Positions 26,172 through 35,557 of a stretch of DNA of 44,486 nucleotides are shown here, in pieces. The position numbers and the translations under genes were made by a program. How positions within the stretch are numbered: the first letter of the stretch is position 1; every line of letters starts with the position of its first letter. The DNA comes from Clostridia bacterium (GTDB lineage: Bacteria > Bacillota > Clostridia > Oscillospirales > Acutalibacteraceae). Location of the stretch: NCBI GenBank assembly GCA_017474125.1, contig JAFVIF010000043.1, positions 1 through 44,486 of the forward strand, read 5' to 3'. The notes under the pieces are model-generated. The model saw only the letters and a program-made list of their open reading frames with translations, did no database searches and was not told the origin of the DNA.

Positions 26172-27047
26172 ATGAGAAATTATCTTGAAGCCTTTTTTAA
26201 TAAAAACGGGTATGAATGTGCTGACGCAAAAAAACTTCTTGCCGCTTACGATAAAATTCAGTCTACAGCTTCTGCCGCTGAAGCTTTTAACAAAGCGTTA
26301 GAGCTTTATGAAGAAAGAATCGACTGTGATTACGGCGAAGCCATAAAACTTGCCGATAAAGCGGCGAAAATCGCTTACGTTTACGAATATACCGCAGAGC
26401 TTCTTCTCTTTATATGCTTTAGCAGAAAGCTTAAGGAATATTATAAGGAAAAAGGAGTATCTCTTGATATTTACTATGATACCGTAAAGGATTTCCGCTA
26501 TCAGATGGAAGACTGTAAAGCAACCAGAGGAATACTGGGTGTGCTTTATGTTTCCTGGTTTGTAGGTTTTGTGAAAATGGAACGTTTTTGTATTGGACGT
26601 TTTCAGTACGAGGTTATTAAATTCGGTTGCGATTATTCTAAAGACGGTAAAACCCTTACTCCCGAAAGCAAGGTGCTTAACGTGCATATTCCTGGTTCGG
26701 GTGAGCCTTTAAGCGAAGAGCTTGCTTTGGAGTCTTTTGAAAGAGCAAAAGAATTTTATAAGGATATTATTGATAAACCTTATGCCGCCAAATGTTCTTC
26801 CTGGCTTTTATATCCCGAGCACGAAACAATGCTTAACCACCAAAGCAACATTTACCGCTTTATGAAATTATTCGACGTTTTCGACTACGGAATAAAAAAG
26901 GATAACGGAGACTTATACAGAATTTTCGGTACCGAAGAAAAAAGAGTTGAATACTTAACCGAAAACACTTCGCTTCAAAGGGCGTATAAAAAGCACCTTT
27001 TGAACGGAGGAAAAACAGGTTATGGTATAGGTGTGAGGTTTTTATAA
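26172..27047 (+). CDS. acyltransferase-like protein (NAT_N/GNAT_C type), copy 2
   Basis: 291 residues, same length as copy 1 and clearly paralogous. Long blocks are nearly identical (LTPESKVLNVHIP, SGEPLSEELALESF, YPEHETML, DYGIKKDN, YKKHLL-GGKTGYG), while the first ~60 residues and the middle differ. ATG at 26172 has AAAGGA upstream; the frame's earlier GTG is inside copy 1. Its stop overlaps the glycerate kinase start (TAATG), so these genes are translated together. Function unknown. Confidence 0.75.
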   Translation: MRNYLEAFFNKNGYECADAKKLLAAYDKIQSTASAAEAFNKALELYEERIDCDYGEAIKLADKAAKIAYVYEYTAELLLFICFSRKLKEYYKEKGVSLDIYYDTVKDFRYQMEDCKATRGILGVLYVSWFVGFVKMERFCIGRFQYEVIKFGCDYSKDGKTLTPESKVLNVHIPGSGEPLSEELALESFERAKEFYKDIIDKPYAAKCSSWLLYPEHETMLNHQSNIYRFMKLFDVFDYGIKKDNGDLYRIFGTEEKRVEYLTENTSLQRAYKKHLLNGGKTGYGIGVRFL

Positions 27048-28174
27048 TGAAGGTAGTAATAGCTATTGATTCCTTTAAAGGAAGTCTTTCTTCCATAGAG
27101 GCCGGCAACGCCGTAAAGGAAGCTGTTTTAAGAATAGATAAAAACAATACGGCCGTTGTACGTCCTTTGGCCGACGGAGGTGAGGGCACCGTTGAGGCGC
27201 TTTTCAAAGGCCTTGGCGGTGAAATGGCTTCGGTTTCGGTTACCGGACCCTTGGGTGAAAAGGTTACGGCAAATTATTGCATTTTAAATGACAAAACCGC
27301 CATTATGGAAATGTCGGCGGCGGCAGGAATAACCCTTGTAAAAAGGGAAGAGCTTAACCCCTTTAACGCCACCACCTTTGGCGTGGGCGAAATGATAAAG
27401 GACGCAATAAATAAGGGCTGTCGAAGCTTTATTATGGGTATTGGGGGCAGTGCCACCAATGACGGCGGTGTTGGTATGCTTACCGCCTTGGGCTTTGAGT
27501 TTTTAAATGAAAAGGGCGAAAAAATACCGCTTGGCGCAAAGGGTCTTAAGACTTTAAAAAGTATAAAATGCGAAAACGCTTTAAAGGAGCTTCGTCAATG
27601 CTCCTTTAAAATTGCCTGCGACGTAGATAACCCTCTCTGCGGCGAAAAGGGCTGCAGCCGAGTATTTGCTCCTCAAAAGGGAGCCGATGAAGAAATGATA
27701 GCCCATATGGATTTATGGCTTAAAAGCTATGCGGGTATATGCAAAAGCACCTTAGGTACTGATAACGAGAGCTTTCCCGGAGCAGGCGCGGCAGGCGGCT
27801 TGGGTTTTGCCTTTAAAACCTTCTTGAATGCCGAGCTTCTAAAGGGCGTTGAAATAATACTTAACGAAACTCGTCTTGAGGAATATATAAAAGAAGCCGA
27901 CCTTGTTATAACGGGCGAGGGCAGACTCGACAGCCAAACCGTAATGGGAAAAGCCCCCATAGGGGTAGCAAGGCTTGCTAAAAAATACGGCAAAAGGGTT
28001 ATCGCCTTTGCAGGCTGTGTAACAATGGATGCCGAAATAATAAACGACCACGGAATAGATGCTTTTTTCCCTATTCTTCGCGGTGTGGTTACCCTTGACG
28101 AAGCCTTAAATAAGGAAAACGCATATAATAATCTTTCGGCTACCGCTTATCAGGTGCTAAGGCTTATTAAATAA
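27047..28174 (+). CDS. glxK: glycerate kinase (GarK/GlxK type)
   Basis: Phosphorylates D-glycerate (class II enzymes give 2-phosphoglycerate). 375 residues: DSFKGSLSSIEAG near the start, RPLADGGEGTVEAL, MGIGGSATNDGGVGMLTALG, FPGAGAAGGLGFAF, VITGEGRLDSQTVMGKAP and KRVIAFAGC. Length and motifs match the family. Stop-start overlap with copy 2 of the acyltransferase-like gene. Confidence 0.93.
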   Translation: MKVVIAIDSFKGSLSSIEAGNAVKEAVLRIDKNNTAVVRPLADGGEGTVEALFKGLGGEMASVSVTGPLGEKVTANYCILNDKTAIMEMSAAAGITLVKREELNPFNATTFGVGEMIKDAINKGCRSFIMGIGGSATNDGGVGMLTALGFEFLNEKGEKIPLGAKGLKTLKSIKCENALKELRQCSFKIACDVDNPLCGEKGCSRVFAPQKGADEEMIAHMDLWLKSYAGICKSTLGTDNESFPGAGAAGGLGFAFKTFLNAELLKGVEIILNETRLEEYIKEADLVITGEGRLDSQTVMGKAPIGVARLAKKYGKRVIAFAGCVTMDAEIINDHGIDAFFPILRGVVTLDEALNKENAYNNLSATAYQVLRLIK

Positions 28175-28176
28175 CG

Positions 28177-28202
28177 AAACCCCGTCCATTGGGACGGGGT
28201 TT
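28177..28202. terminator. bidirectional intrinsic terminator
   Basis: AAACCCCGTCC / GGACGGGGTTT with loop ATTG, between convergent glycerate kinase and the PRPP synthetase-like gene. Confidence 0.9.
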
Positions 28203-28218
28203 AATACTTTGTTACTGA

Positions 28219-29355
28219 TTAGATTTTGCCGTTTTCGTTATATTTTTTAACTATGTTCTTGATACGGTCAATGGGGTTTAACAGCTCGCTTATGGAATTG
28301 TCGCAGTTAAGGGTGTCAACGAGAAGTGCAATGTATTTTGCCATATTAACGTTGCAATACCATTCCTTGGTAAGAAGCTCGGGCTCGTTATAAATAAGGT
28401 TGGTGGTAAAGATTTTATCTATTAAACCGTTCTTATAGTATTCGTCGAACTTATCATAGCCGTCAACGAAAAGACCGAAGGTAGAGAAGATAAACACTCT
28501 CTTGGCGCCTTCCTTTTTAAGACGGGCGGAAACGTCAAGCATAGATTCGCCCGAGGAAATCATATCGTCAACAATAATAAGGTCCTTGCCCTTAACGTCG
28601 TTACCTAAGAACTCGTGAGCCTCAATGGGGTTTTTGCCGTTAACGATTACCGAATAATTTCTTCTCTTATAGAACATACCTAAAGGAAGACCGAGTACGG
28701 AAGAATAGTAAATACATCTGCCCATACCGCCCTCGTCGGGGGAAACTATCATGGTGTGGTCCTTGTCAAGCTTAACGTCGGGAACGTTCTTTAAAAGAGC
28801 CTTAATCATTTGATAGGTTGCCTGAACGTTGTCGAAGCCGTCCAAGGGAATAGCGTTGTTTACTCTGGGGTCGTGAGCATCAAAGGTAATAATGTTCTTA
28901 ACGCCCATATGAACGAGCTCCTGAAGTGCAAGAGCACAGTCCATAGATTCTCTGGTGCTTCTTCTGTGCTGTCTGCCCTCGTAAAGCATAGGCATAATAA
29001 CGGTAATTCTTCTTGCCTTACCGCCGAATGCGGCGATAATTCTCTTTAAATCCTGAAAATGGTCGTCAGGACTCATAGGAACCTCTTTACCGTACATTTT
29101 GTAGGTAACACCGTGATTAAAGCAGTCGCAGATAATGTAGGCGTCAAGTCCGCGAGCAGTGTGGTTAAGAACACCCTTAGCCTCACCTGTGCCGAAACGG
29201 GGACAGTTTGCCTTAATAACGTAGCTGTGCTCCGAAGGCATTCCGCGCCACTGCATAAGGTAATAGTCTACCTTAGATGCAATATCTTCGCAACCGCGCA
29301 TACTAACTATAGCGAGGTCGCCGTACGGTGTGTGTGTTAAATCAATACTTGCCAT
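28219..29355 (-). CDS. prs: ribose-phosphate pyrophosphokinase (long form)
   Basis: Makes PRPP from ribose 5-phosphate and ATP. 378 residues from the ATG at 29355, chosen because GGGAGG lies 7 bases before it; 25 codons further upstream are open but unsupported. The PRPP loop is LIIVDDMISSGESMLDVS, and RRSTRESMDCALALQELV with TFDAHDPRVNNAIPLDGF corresponds to the catalytic flexible loop and DLH region of Prs. The usual enzyme is about 315 residues, so this belongs to a longer, diverged subgroup, perhaps without the usual allosteric behaviour. Transcribed alone. Confidence 0.88.
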   Translation of the reverse strand: MASIDLTHTPYGDLAIVSMRGCEDIASKVDYYLMQWRGMPSEHSYVIKANCPRFGTGEAKGVLNHTARGLDAYIICDCFNHGVTYKMYGKEVPMSPDDHFQDLKRIIAAFGGKARRITVIMPMLYEGRQHRRSTRESMDCALALQELVHMGVKNIITFDAHDPRVNNAIPLDGFDNVQATYQMIKALLKNVPDVKLDKDHTMIVSPDEGGMGRCIYYSSVLGLPLGMFYKRRNYSVIVNGKNPIEAHEFLGNDVKGKDLIIVDDMISSGESMLDVSARLKKEGAKRVFIFSTFGLFVDGYDKFDEYYKNGLIDKIFTTNLIYNEPELLTKEWYCNVNMAKYIALLVDTLNCDNSISELLNPIDRIKNIVKKYNENGKI

Positions 29356-29448
29356 AAATAATCCTCCCATTTTTCCTGTTAATAATATATTAACACAAAA
29401 CTCGAAAATAATAAAGCCTTTTTTCGACATATATTAATAAAAATTTCG

Positions 29449-29477
29449 TTGAATATATTGAAGGTTTTTGGTATAAT
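29449..29477 (+). promoter_or_regulatory. promoter of the thyX operon
   Basis: TTGAAT (29449-29454), 17-base spacer, TATAAT (29472-29477) with TGG just before it (extended -10). ThyX starts 43 bases downstream after GGGAGG. Confidence 0.75.
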
Positions 29478-29519
29478 GTTAAAAGATATAATTATAATGC
29501 ATAATCGGGAGGAATAAAA

Positions 29520-30296
29520 ATGCCTAAAGTAACGCTTTTAACCTACACTCCGAATCCTGAAATAACCATTGCCAGCGCGGCAAAGCTGTGCTACAGCCCT
29601 GCAAGTATTGACACCGTAAGGGAAGGTCTTGACGAGCAAAAGGCGGCTGATTTTGTTGATATGCTCGCTTCTCTCGGACACGAAAGCCCTACCGAGCACG
29701 CTTATTTTACCTTTGGTATTGAAGGTGTGTCCAGAGCCTTGCTTGCTCAAATAACAAGGCATCGTATAGCCTCCTTTTCGGTACAAAGTCAGCGCTACGT
29801 AACCGAAAAGCAATTCGGCTACGTGCTTCCGCCTGAAATCGAAGCCTGTCCCGAGGCTTTGGAAATCTTTAAGGAGTCTATGAAGCGCGACCAAGAGGAT
29901 TACGATCGCATTACCGCCGTATTAAAGGAAAAGCATCTTAAGGAAATGCTTAACGACGGTATGGATGAAAAGGCGGCAAACCGAGCCGCCGAGAAAAAGG
30001 CAATTGAGGATGCCAGATTCGTGCTTCCAAACGCCTGCGAAACCAAAATGATTGTTACTATGAATACAAGGTCGCTTATGAACTTTTTCCATCACCGCTG
30101 CTGTAACCGTGCCCAGTGGGAAATAAGGGAGGTTGCCAACCAAATGCTCGCCCTTGTGTACAACGTTGCTCCTCAGCTGTTTAAAAAGGCAGGCGCACCC
30201 TGTGTGGGCGGCGCGTGTCCCGAGGGTAAAATGAGCTGCGGTAAGGCGAAGGAAATAAAAGAGCTTACCGAAAAAATTAAGAACGGTGGAAAATAA
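29520..30296 (+). CDS. thyX: flavin-dependent thymidylate synthase
   Basis: Makes dTMP from dUMP with FAD and NADPH. 258 residues. The ThyX signature RHRxxSxxxxSxR is complete at 80-92 ([13 protein letters not shown]). The second conserved block [26 protein letters not shown] is present but split by residues as expected. A Cys-rich C-terminal tail ([14 protein letters not shown]) is an additional feature seen in some clostridial ThyX and could bind metal. The stop overlaps the tmk start. Confidence 0.96.
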   Translation: MPKVTLLTYTPNPEITIASAAKLCYSPASIDTVREGLDEQKAADFVDMLASLGHESPTEHAYFTFGIEGVSRALLAQITRHRIASFSVQSQRYVTEKQFGYVLPPEIEACPEALEIFKESMKRDQEDYDRITAVLKEKHLKEMLNDGMDEKAANRAAEKKAIEDARFVLPNACETKMIVTMNTRSLMNFFHHRCCNRAQWEIREVANQMLALVYNVAPQLFKKAGAPCVGGACPEGKMSCGKAKEIKELTEKIKNGGK

Positions 30297-30958
30297 TGGG
30301 CAAACTTATTGTAATAGAGGGACTTGACGGAAGCGGAAAGTCAACTCAGCTTGAATTATTGTATAAGCATTTAACCGAGAAGGGTATTGATTGCCGTATG
30401 GTATCCTTTCCCGATTATGAGCACCCTTCCAGCACCCTTGTGAAAATGTACCTCGCCGGGGAATTCGGCAATAAACCGGGTGACGTTAACGCCTATGCCG
30501 CTTCAACCTTTTACGCCGTTGACCGCTATGCCTCCTTTAAAAAATATTGGGGCGAATATTATAACGCAGGCGGTGTGGTTATAGCAGGCAGATACGTTAC
30601 CTCCAATGCCGTTCATCAAAACTCAAAGCTCCCAAAAGAGCAGTGGGAGAGCTTTCTCGATTGGCTTTATGATTTTGAGTATAAAAAAATGGGTATTCCG
30701 GCTCCCGATAAGGTTATTTTTCTTGATATGCCTATTGAGGTTTCTCAAAAGCTTATGACAGGCCGTTACAAGGGAGACGAGGATAAAAAGGATATTCACG
30801 AAAGGGATACCGAATACCTTGAGCATTGCCGTCAGTCGGCTGTTTTTACCGCCGACTATTCGGGTTGGAATATTATAAGCTGTGCCGAAAACGGTGAAGC
30901 AAGAACAATTGACGACATTGCTCACGACGTTTTAAATGAAGTATTAAAGGTGCTTTAA
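30296..30958 (+). CDS. tmk: thymidylate kinase
   Basis: Phosphorylates dTMP to dTDP, the step after ThyX. 220 residues: P-loop GLDGSGKSTQ at 9-18, substrate motif DRYASF near 80, RYVTSNAVHQ near 100, and a lid-like region around MTGRYKGDEDKKD. The TAATG overlap with thyX couples the two enzymes. Confidence 0.95.
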   Translation: MGKLIVIEGLDGSGKSTQLELLYKHLTEKGIDCRMVSFPDYEHPSSTLVKMYLAGEFGNKPGDVNAYAASTFYAVDRYASFKKYWGEYYNAGGVVIAGRYVTSNAVHQNSKLPKEQWESFLDWLYDFEYKKMGIPAPDKVIFLDMPIEVSQKLMTGRYKGDEDKKDIHERDTEYLEHCRQSAVFTADYSGWNIISCAENGEARTIDDIAHDVLNEVLKVL

Positions 30959-30967
30959 GGAGAAATT

Positions 30968-31525
30968 ATGGTTTACGTATTTTTAGCCGACGGCTTTGAG
31001 GAAATGGAGGCTATTGCCCCCGTTGATATACTCAGGCGTTTGAATATTCCCGTTACTACCGTTGGTGTTACGGGCAAGGAGGTAAAGGGCAGTCACGCCG
31101 TTACGGTAACCGCCGACGTTACCGTTTATGAGGCTGATTTTTCAAATTTATCGGCATTGGTGCTTCCGGGCGGTATGCCGGGTACCACTAATCTCGGTAA
31201 TAATCAAGCTCTTTGCGATTTAATAGTAAAAAGCCATAACGAGGGCAAGCTTCTTGCCGCCCTTTGCGCCGCGCCCAGCGTTTTCGGAAGGCTCGGTGTG
31301 CTTGATAACCGTGATTTTACCTGTTATCCGGGCTTTGAAAAGGGGATAAAGGGTAATTATAAAAGGCTTCCTCTTGTTATAAGCAACCAAAAAAGCACCG
31401 TAATCACCGCATGGGGGCCCGGTGCAGCATACCGTTTTGGCTTTGCCTTGGCGGAATATATTATAAAGGACAGTACTAAGGTTGAAGCACTGAAGGCTTC
31501 AATGATGATGTGCGACGATGAATAG
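30968..31525 (+). CDS. DJ-1/PfpI family protein
   Basis: 185 residues of the DJ-1/ThiJ class I amidotransferase-like fold. Conserved Glu in GFEEMEAIAP (residues 9-18), VLPGGMPGTTNL near 65, and the reactive Cys100 in ALCAAPSVFG at the nucleophile elbow. Possible roles in the family are chaperone, deglycase or stress functions; none can be assigned here. AAGGAG is 7 bases before ATG. Confidence 0.92.
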   Translation: MVYVFLADGFEEMEAIAPVDILRRLNIPVTTVGVTGKEVKGSHAVTVTADVTVYEADFSNLSALVLPGGMPGTTNLGNNQALCDLIVKSHNEGKLLAALCAAPSVFGRLGVLDNRDFTCYPGFEKGIKGNYKRLPLVISNQKSTVITAWGPGAAYRFGFALAEYIIKDSTKVEALKASMMMCDDE

Positions 31526-32720
31526 TATGAACGAAGAAAATAAGGATGTTTTAGGCTCTGCCGAAACCGAAAAAAACGACGAGCTTTACGAAAACCTTGC
31601 CGATAGAGCAAAGGAAAGGCGTGCCGCTCGTAAGGAAAAGAAACGTAAAAAAACCATAAAAACGGCAATTATTTCAGTGCTTTGCATTTTTCTTGCAGCT
31701 TGTATTGCATTAGGCACCTTTGCTTTTCTTGAAATCGGCGGAAAATTAAATAAAACTGCCGCCGTTAATATTGATAAGGGCTCCTCTGCCTATGTTATAG
31801 CCGAAGAGCTTGAAAGTGCAGGGGTTATAAACAGCGCCCTTATGTTTAAGGCTTACTGCAAGGCTCGCGGCTTGGGCTCTGATTTTAAATTCGGCAGGTA
31901 CGAGTTTAATAAGGGAGCAAGCTATGCCGAAATTGCCGAGGCACTTACACAGCAGGGAAACGCTTCTATCGTTAGGGTAACCATACCCGAGGGCACCGGT
32001 ATTTACGATTACGTTAAAAACGTTAACGGAAATAAGGTAACCGTGCTCGGTATGGGAAGCATTTTGGAAAAAGCGGGCGTATGCACAAAGGCCGACTTTT
32101 ATGAAGCGGTAGAAAAGGTGCAAATGAACGGCTATTTGTTAAGCGAAGCCGATAGTGAAAGAGCTTACGTTGCTCTTGAAGGCTATCTTTTCCCCGATAC
32201 TTATCAGTTTTACGCCTATGATTCCAAGGAATGTGCCGTTTTAGCGGTTGAAAAAATGATAGAGAATATGCGTAAAAAGTTTACTTCTCAAATGGTAGAG
32301 CGCGCAAATGAGATTAATATGAGCGTTAACGAGGTGCTTACCTTAGCATCCATACTTCAAATGGAGGCAGGAAATGCAGGTGAATATATGCCTAAGGTTG
32401 CCGCCGTATTTTATAACAGAATGAACCGAGGCGAAAAGCTTGGCTCGTCGCCCACCTGCTACTATGGAAATGCCTTTGATTCCGACGACGGCAGGTACGA
32501 CACCTATAAAATTAAGGGCTTACCTCCGGGACCTCTTTGCTCACCGGGTATGGTTGCAATTAATGCCGTTCTTTACCCTGAAAAGGATTTTTCGGGATAC
32601 TTTTACTTTATAACCGACAGCAGCGGTAAGTTTTATTTCCATAAAACCTACAATGCTCAGGTGAATACTATAAACCGTTTGAAACGGGAGAATAAATGGA
32701 TATATGAGTACTTGGACTAA
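31518..32720 (+). CDS. mltG: endolytic murein transglycosylase MltG
   Basis: Membrane-anchored enzyme that cuts nascent glycan strands. 400 residues: basic cytosolic N-terminus, one membrane segment at ~48-71, a LysM-like region, then the YceG domain with LEGYLFPDTYQF at 220-231, the catalytic Glu283 in ASILQMEAG, and TYKIKGLPPGPLCSPG. The start overlaps the DJ-1 stop by 8 bases; ATG at 31527 is an alternative and no strong binding site decides. Confidence 0.94.
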   Translation: MNSMNEENKDVLGSAETEKNDELYENLADRAKERRAARKEKKRKKTIKTAIISVLCIFLAACIALGTFAFLEIGGKLNKTAAVNIDKGSSAYVIAEELESAGVINSALMFKAYCKARGLGSDFKFGRYEFNKGASYAEIAEALTQQGNASIVRVTIPEGTGIYDYVKNVNGNKVTVLGMGSILEKAGVCTKADFYEAVEKVQMNGYLLSEADSERAYVALEGYLFPDTYQFYAYDSKECAVLAVEKMIENMRKKFTSQMVERANEINMSVNEVLTLASILQMEAGNAGEYMPKVAAVFYNRMNRGEKLGSSPTCYYGNAFDSDDGRYDTYKIKGLPPGPLCSPGMVAINAVLYPEKDFSGYFYFITDSSGKFYFHKTYNAQVNTINRLKRENKWIYEYLD

Positions 32721-33933
32721 TAAAAAAATACCCGAGCTTTTATGCCCCGCAGGTGATTTAACCCGCCTTATTGCGGCGGTGGATTACGGCGCCGACGCCG
32801 TATATCTTGCAGGTGAGGAATTCGGTATGCGCACCGCCGCCTCCAACTTTGGGGAGGAAGACCTTATTAAGGGCGTTGAATATGCTCACAGCCATAACGT
32901 AAAGGTTCACGTTGCCTGCAATATTGTTCCTCATAATGACGAAATGTCGCGCTTGCCCGATTTTTTAAAATTTCTCGAAAGGGTGGGGGTCGACGCCATT
33001 ATTGCCAGCGATATAGGTACTGCGGGAATGGTGAAAAAATATGCGCCCTCTGTCGAGCTCCATATTTCGGTGCAGTCAGGCATATGTAATTACGTAACCG
33101 CCAACGCCTTTTATGAAATGGGCGCAAAGCGTGTTGTGCTTGCAAGGGAATTATCTCTTGAGGAAATAAGGGAAATAAGGGAAAAAACTCCCAAGGAGCT
33201 TGAAATTGAATGCTTTGCTCACGGTGCAATGTGTGTTTCCTTTTCGGCAAGGTGTCTGCTTTCAAGCTATATGACGGGAAGGGATGCAAACAGGGGCGAC
33301 TGCGCTCAGCCCTGCCGTTGGCATTATTCTCTTATGGAGGAAAAGCGCCCGGGTCAGTATTTCGACATTACCGAAACCGACAAGGGAAGCTATATACTTA
33401 ACGCAAACGATATGTGTATGGCGCCGTACCTTGATAAAATGCTTGAGGCAGGTATCGACAGCATTAAAATTGAGGGCAGGGCAAAATCGCATTATTACGT
33501 TGCCGTTACCACCAATGCCTACAGAGCCGCCCTTGACAGCCTTAAAGAAAATAAAGAACATTGGAGCCTTGCGCCTTGGATTGCCGAGGAGCTTGAAAAA
33601 ATAAGTCACCGTCCATACAGTACGGGCTTTTATTTCGGACCGCCGCAGCAAACCTACGAAAGCGCAGGCTACGTAAGGGATTACTCGGTTGCCGCTGTGG
33701 TTACGGGCTATGAGAACGGTATGGTTACGGCCATAATGAAAAACAAATTTTTTGTCGGTCAGGAATTCGACTGTCTTGCCGTAAAGCAGTCACCCTTTAC
33801 CTTTAGGGTAAACGAGCTTTACGACGGGGAGGATAATCCCATTGATAATGCGCCTCATCCAATGATGACGGTGAAAATCCCCTTTGAACGACCAATACCC
33901 GAAGGCTCTCTGCTTCGAATGAAAAACGAATAA
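32704..33933 (+). CDS. U32 family peptidase / tRNA hydroxylation protein
   Basis: 409 residues. U32 proteins carry an iron-sulfur site; TrhP/RlhA members hydroxylate RNA. The PROSITE-type U32 signature reads ECFAHGAMCVSFSARC (169-184), followed by GDCAQPCRW; Cys177, 184, 200 and 204 are the cluster candidates. Next to mltG, as the yrrN/yrrO (trhP) genes are in Bacillus subtilis, so 5-hydroxyuridine formation at tRNA position 34 is the best guess. The start overlaps mltG by 17 bases. Confidence 0.9.
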   Translation: MSTWTNKKIPELLCPAGDLTRLIAAVDYGADAVYLAGEEFGMRTAASNFGEEDLIKGVEYAHSHNVKVHVACNIVPHNDEMSRLPDFLKFLERVGVDAIIASDIGTAGMVKKYAPSVELHISVQSGICNYVTANAFYEMGAKRVVLARELSLEEIREIREKTPKELEIECFAHGAMCVSFSARCLLSSYMTGRDANRGDCAQPCRWHYSLMEEKRPGQYFDITETDKGSYILNANDMCMAPYLDKMLEAGIDSIKIEGRAKSHYYVAVTTNAYRAALDSLKENKEHWSLAPWIAEELEKISHRPYSTGFYFGPPQQTYESAGYVRDYSVAAVVTGYENGMVTAIMKNKFFVGQEFDCLAVKQSPFTFRVNELYDGEDNPIDNAPHPMMTVKIPFERPIPEGSLLRMKNE

Positions 33934-33936
33934 AAC

Positions 33937-33972
33937 AAGGTCACCCCGATAACACTAATCGGGGTGATTTTT
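33937..33972 (+). terminator. terminator hairpin overlapping the PBP Shine-Dalgarno and UUG start
   Basis: TCACCCCGAT (33941-33950) pairs perfectly with ATCGGGGTGA (33958-33967) around loop AACACTA; outer AAGG/TTTT pairs extend it. T-run follows, ending in the TTG at 33973. The 3' arm supplies GGGGTGAT. The upstream stop codon is only 3-7 bases before the hairpin. Confidence 0.8.
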
Positions 33973-35553
33973 TTGAAAAATAACGTATTAAGAACGGCGC
34001 TGTGCTTTGCTTTTGTGGTGGCGCTTTTTTTAACCTGTATAGCCCGTATTGCGGCTATTGTGACAAGCGAAAAAATATCCGCCTCCATAAACGGTAATAC
34101 AACCCTTATTACGGTGGGGAGACTTAGGGGAAACATTTTTGATTGCAACGGTATACCTCTTACGGGAACGCGTTATAAAAACTATGCCGTTATTACTCCT
34201 ACACCCCTTACCGTTACCTATTGCAGTACGGTGCTGTACGGTGAGCAAAAAATAAACGTGCTGGCAAAGCTTAAAAACCGTAAGCCGATTTTAATAGAAA
34301 CCGAAAGGGAGCTTGTTTGTGCGGGGATAATTAACCTTAAAGCACCTGAGCATTCTCCCTCTAACGGCTATTGCGCTCATCTTTTAGGCTATACTGATTC
34401 CTCCTTTCACGGCGTCAGCGGTATTGAAAAGGCTTACGACAGCCTGCTGTTCAGCGATAAAAGTATAACCGTGCGCTATGCCGTAGGCGGTAATAATCAG
34501 GTGCTGAGCGGTGTTGAGCCTGTTGTTGATACCCATTCCTACGTTACCGCCTCGGGAGTTGCGCTGACTATAGATAACACTGTTCAGGCTGTCCTTGAAA
34601 AGGCGGCACAACGCTTAAATAAGGGAGCAATTATAGTAAGTGAAGCGGGTACGGGCTGTATAAGGGGAATGGTAAGCCGTCCTGTTTTTGATTTAAATAA
34701 TCTTGCGGCTTCTCTTAATGCCGAGGATTCCCCCTTTATTAACCGTTGCCTTACGGGGTACAACGTAGGCTCGGTTTTTAAGCCCTGTGTTGCCGCCGCG
34801 GCTATGGAAAAGGGATGGGCAGGCGTTTTTTACGATTGTACGGGCAGCAATACGGTTGACGGAATAAGCTTTGCTTGTCATAAGGCAGACGGTCACGGTA
34901 AACTGGGGCTTAATTCTGCCATAGCAAATTCCTGTAACAGCTACTTTTATAATCTTGCTTTTTTAACGGGCGAAAAAAGCATTTTAAATAAAGCCTCGGT
35001 GCTTGGCTTTGGCTATAAAAAAAGTCTTTGTGAGGGTATTTTTACCGTAAATGAAAATCTGCCCGATATAAATCGGGAGCTGTGTAATATTGAGCTTGCA
35101 AATATTTCCATAGGGCAGGGAGCCTTACTTGCTTCACCCGTAACAATGCTTTCTCTTTACGAAGCTATAGCTAATAAGGGGGTTTATTATCCGCCCTACG
35201 TTGTTTTGGGAGAGGTTAAAAACGGAGAAATAAAGGAGGAAAAACCGCCCTTGCCCATAAGAGCAATAAACGAAAGCACGGCAAATAAATTAAAGCAAAG
35301 TCTTAAAGAGGTAGTAGAAAGCGGAACGGGCAAAAAAGCTTTTTCATCTCTTGTTACCCTTGCGGGAAAAACGGCAACTGCCGAAACGGGATGGGAAAAC
35401 GGCAGGGCAAGTCAGCATTCCTGGTTTTGCGGTTTTTTTCCGTTTGAAAGCCCGAAATATGTGGCGGTAGTGCTTGTTGAGGACAGCGAAAAGGATGAAG
35501 GCCTTGCCGCAGAGATTTTTAAAGAAATTGCCGAGGGACTTTGCAGGTTTTAA
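33973..35553 (+). CDS. class B penicillin-binding protein (transpeptidase)
   Basis: 526 residues from TTG 33973; the GTG at 33964 lies inside the binding site GGGGTGAT. One membrane segment (~8-30), a dimerisation-like N-terminal domain beginning VGRLRGNIFDCNG, then a transpeptidase domain with S267VFK (GSVFKP), S320CN and K466TA where KTG is usual (LAGKTATAETG). It lacks PASTA domains. Likely in elongation, division or sporulation wall synthesis (PBP2/SpoVD-like). Last gene of the thyX operon. Confidence 0.9.
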   Translation: MKNNVLRTALCFAFVVALFLTCIARIAAIVTSEKISASINGNTTLITVGRLRGNIFDCNGIPLTGTRYKNYAVITPTPLTVTYCSTVLYGEQKINVLAKLKNRKPILIETERELVCAGIINLKAPEHSPSNGYCAHLLGYTDSSFHGVSGIEKAYDSLLFSDKSITVRYAVGGNNQVLSGVEPVVDTHSYVTASGVALTIDNTVQAVLEKAAQRLNKGAIIVSEAGTGCIRGMVSRPVFDLNNLAASLNAEDSPFINRCLTGYNVGSVFKPCVAAAAMEKGWAGVFYDCTGSNTVDGISFACHKADGHGKLGLNSAIANSCNSYFYNLAFLTGEKSILNKASVLGFGYKKSLCEGIFTVNENLPDINRELCNIELANISIGQGALLASPVTMLSLYEAIANKGVYYPPYVVLGEVKNGEIKEEKPPLPIRAINESTANKLKQSLKEVVESGTGKKAFSSLVTLAGKTATAETGWENGRASQHSWFCGFFPFESPKYVAVVLVEDSEKDEGLAAEIFKEIAEGLCRF

Positions 35554-35557
35554 TCGG

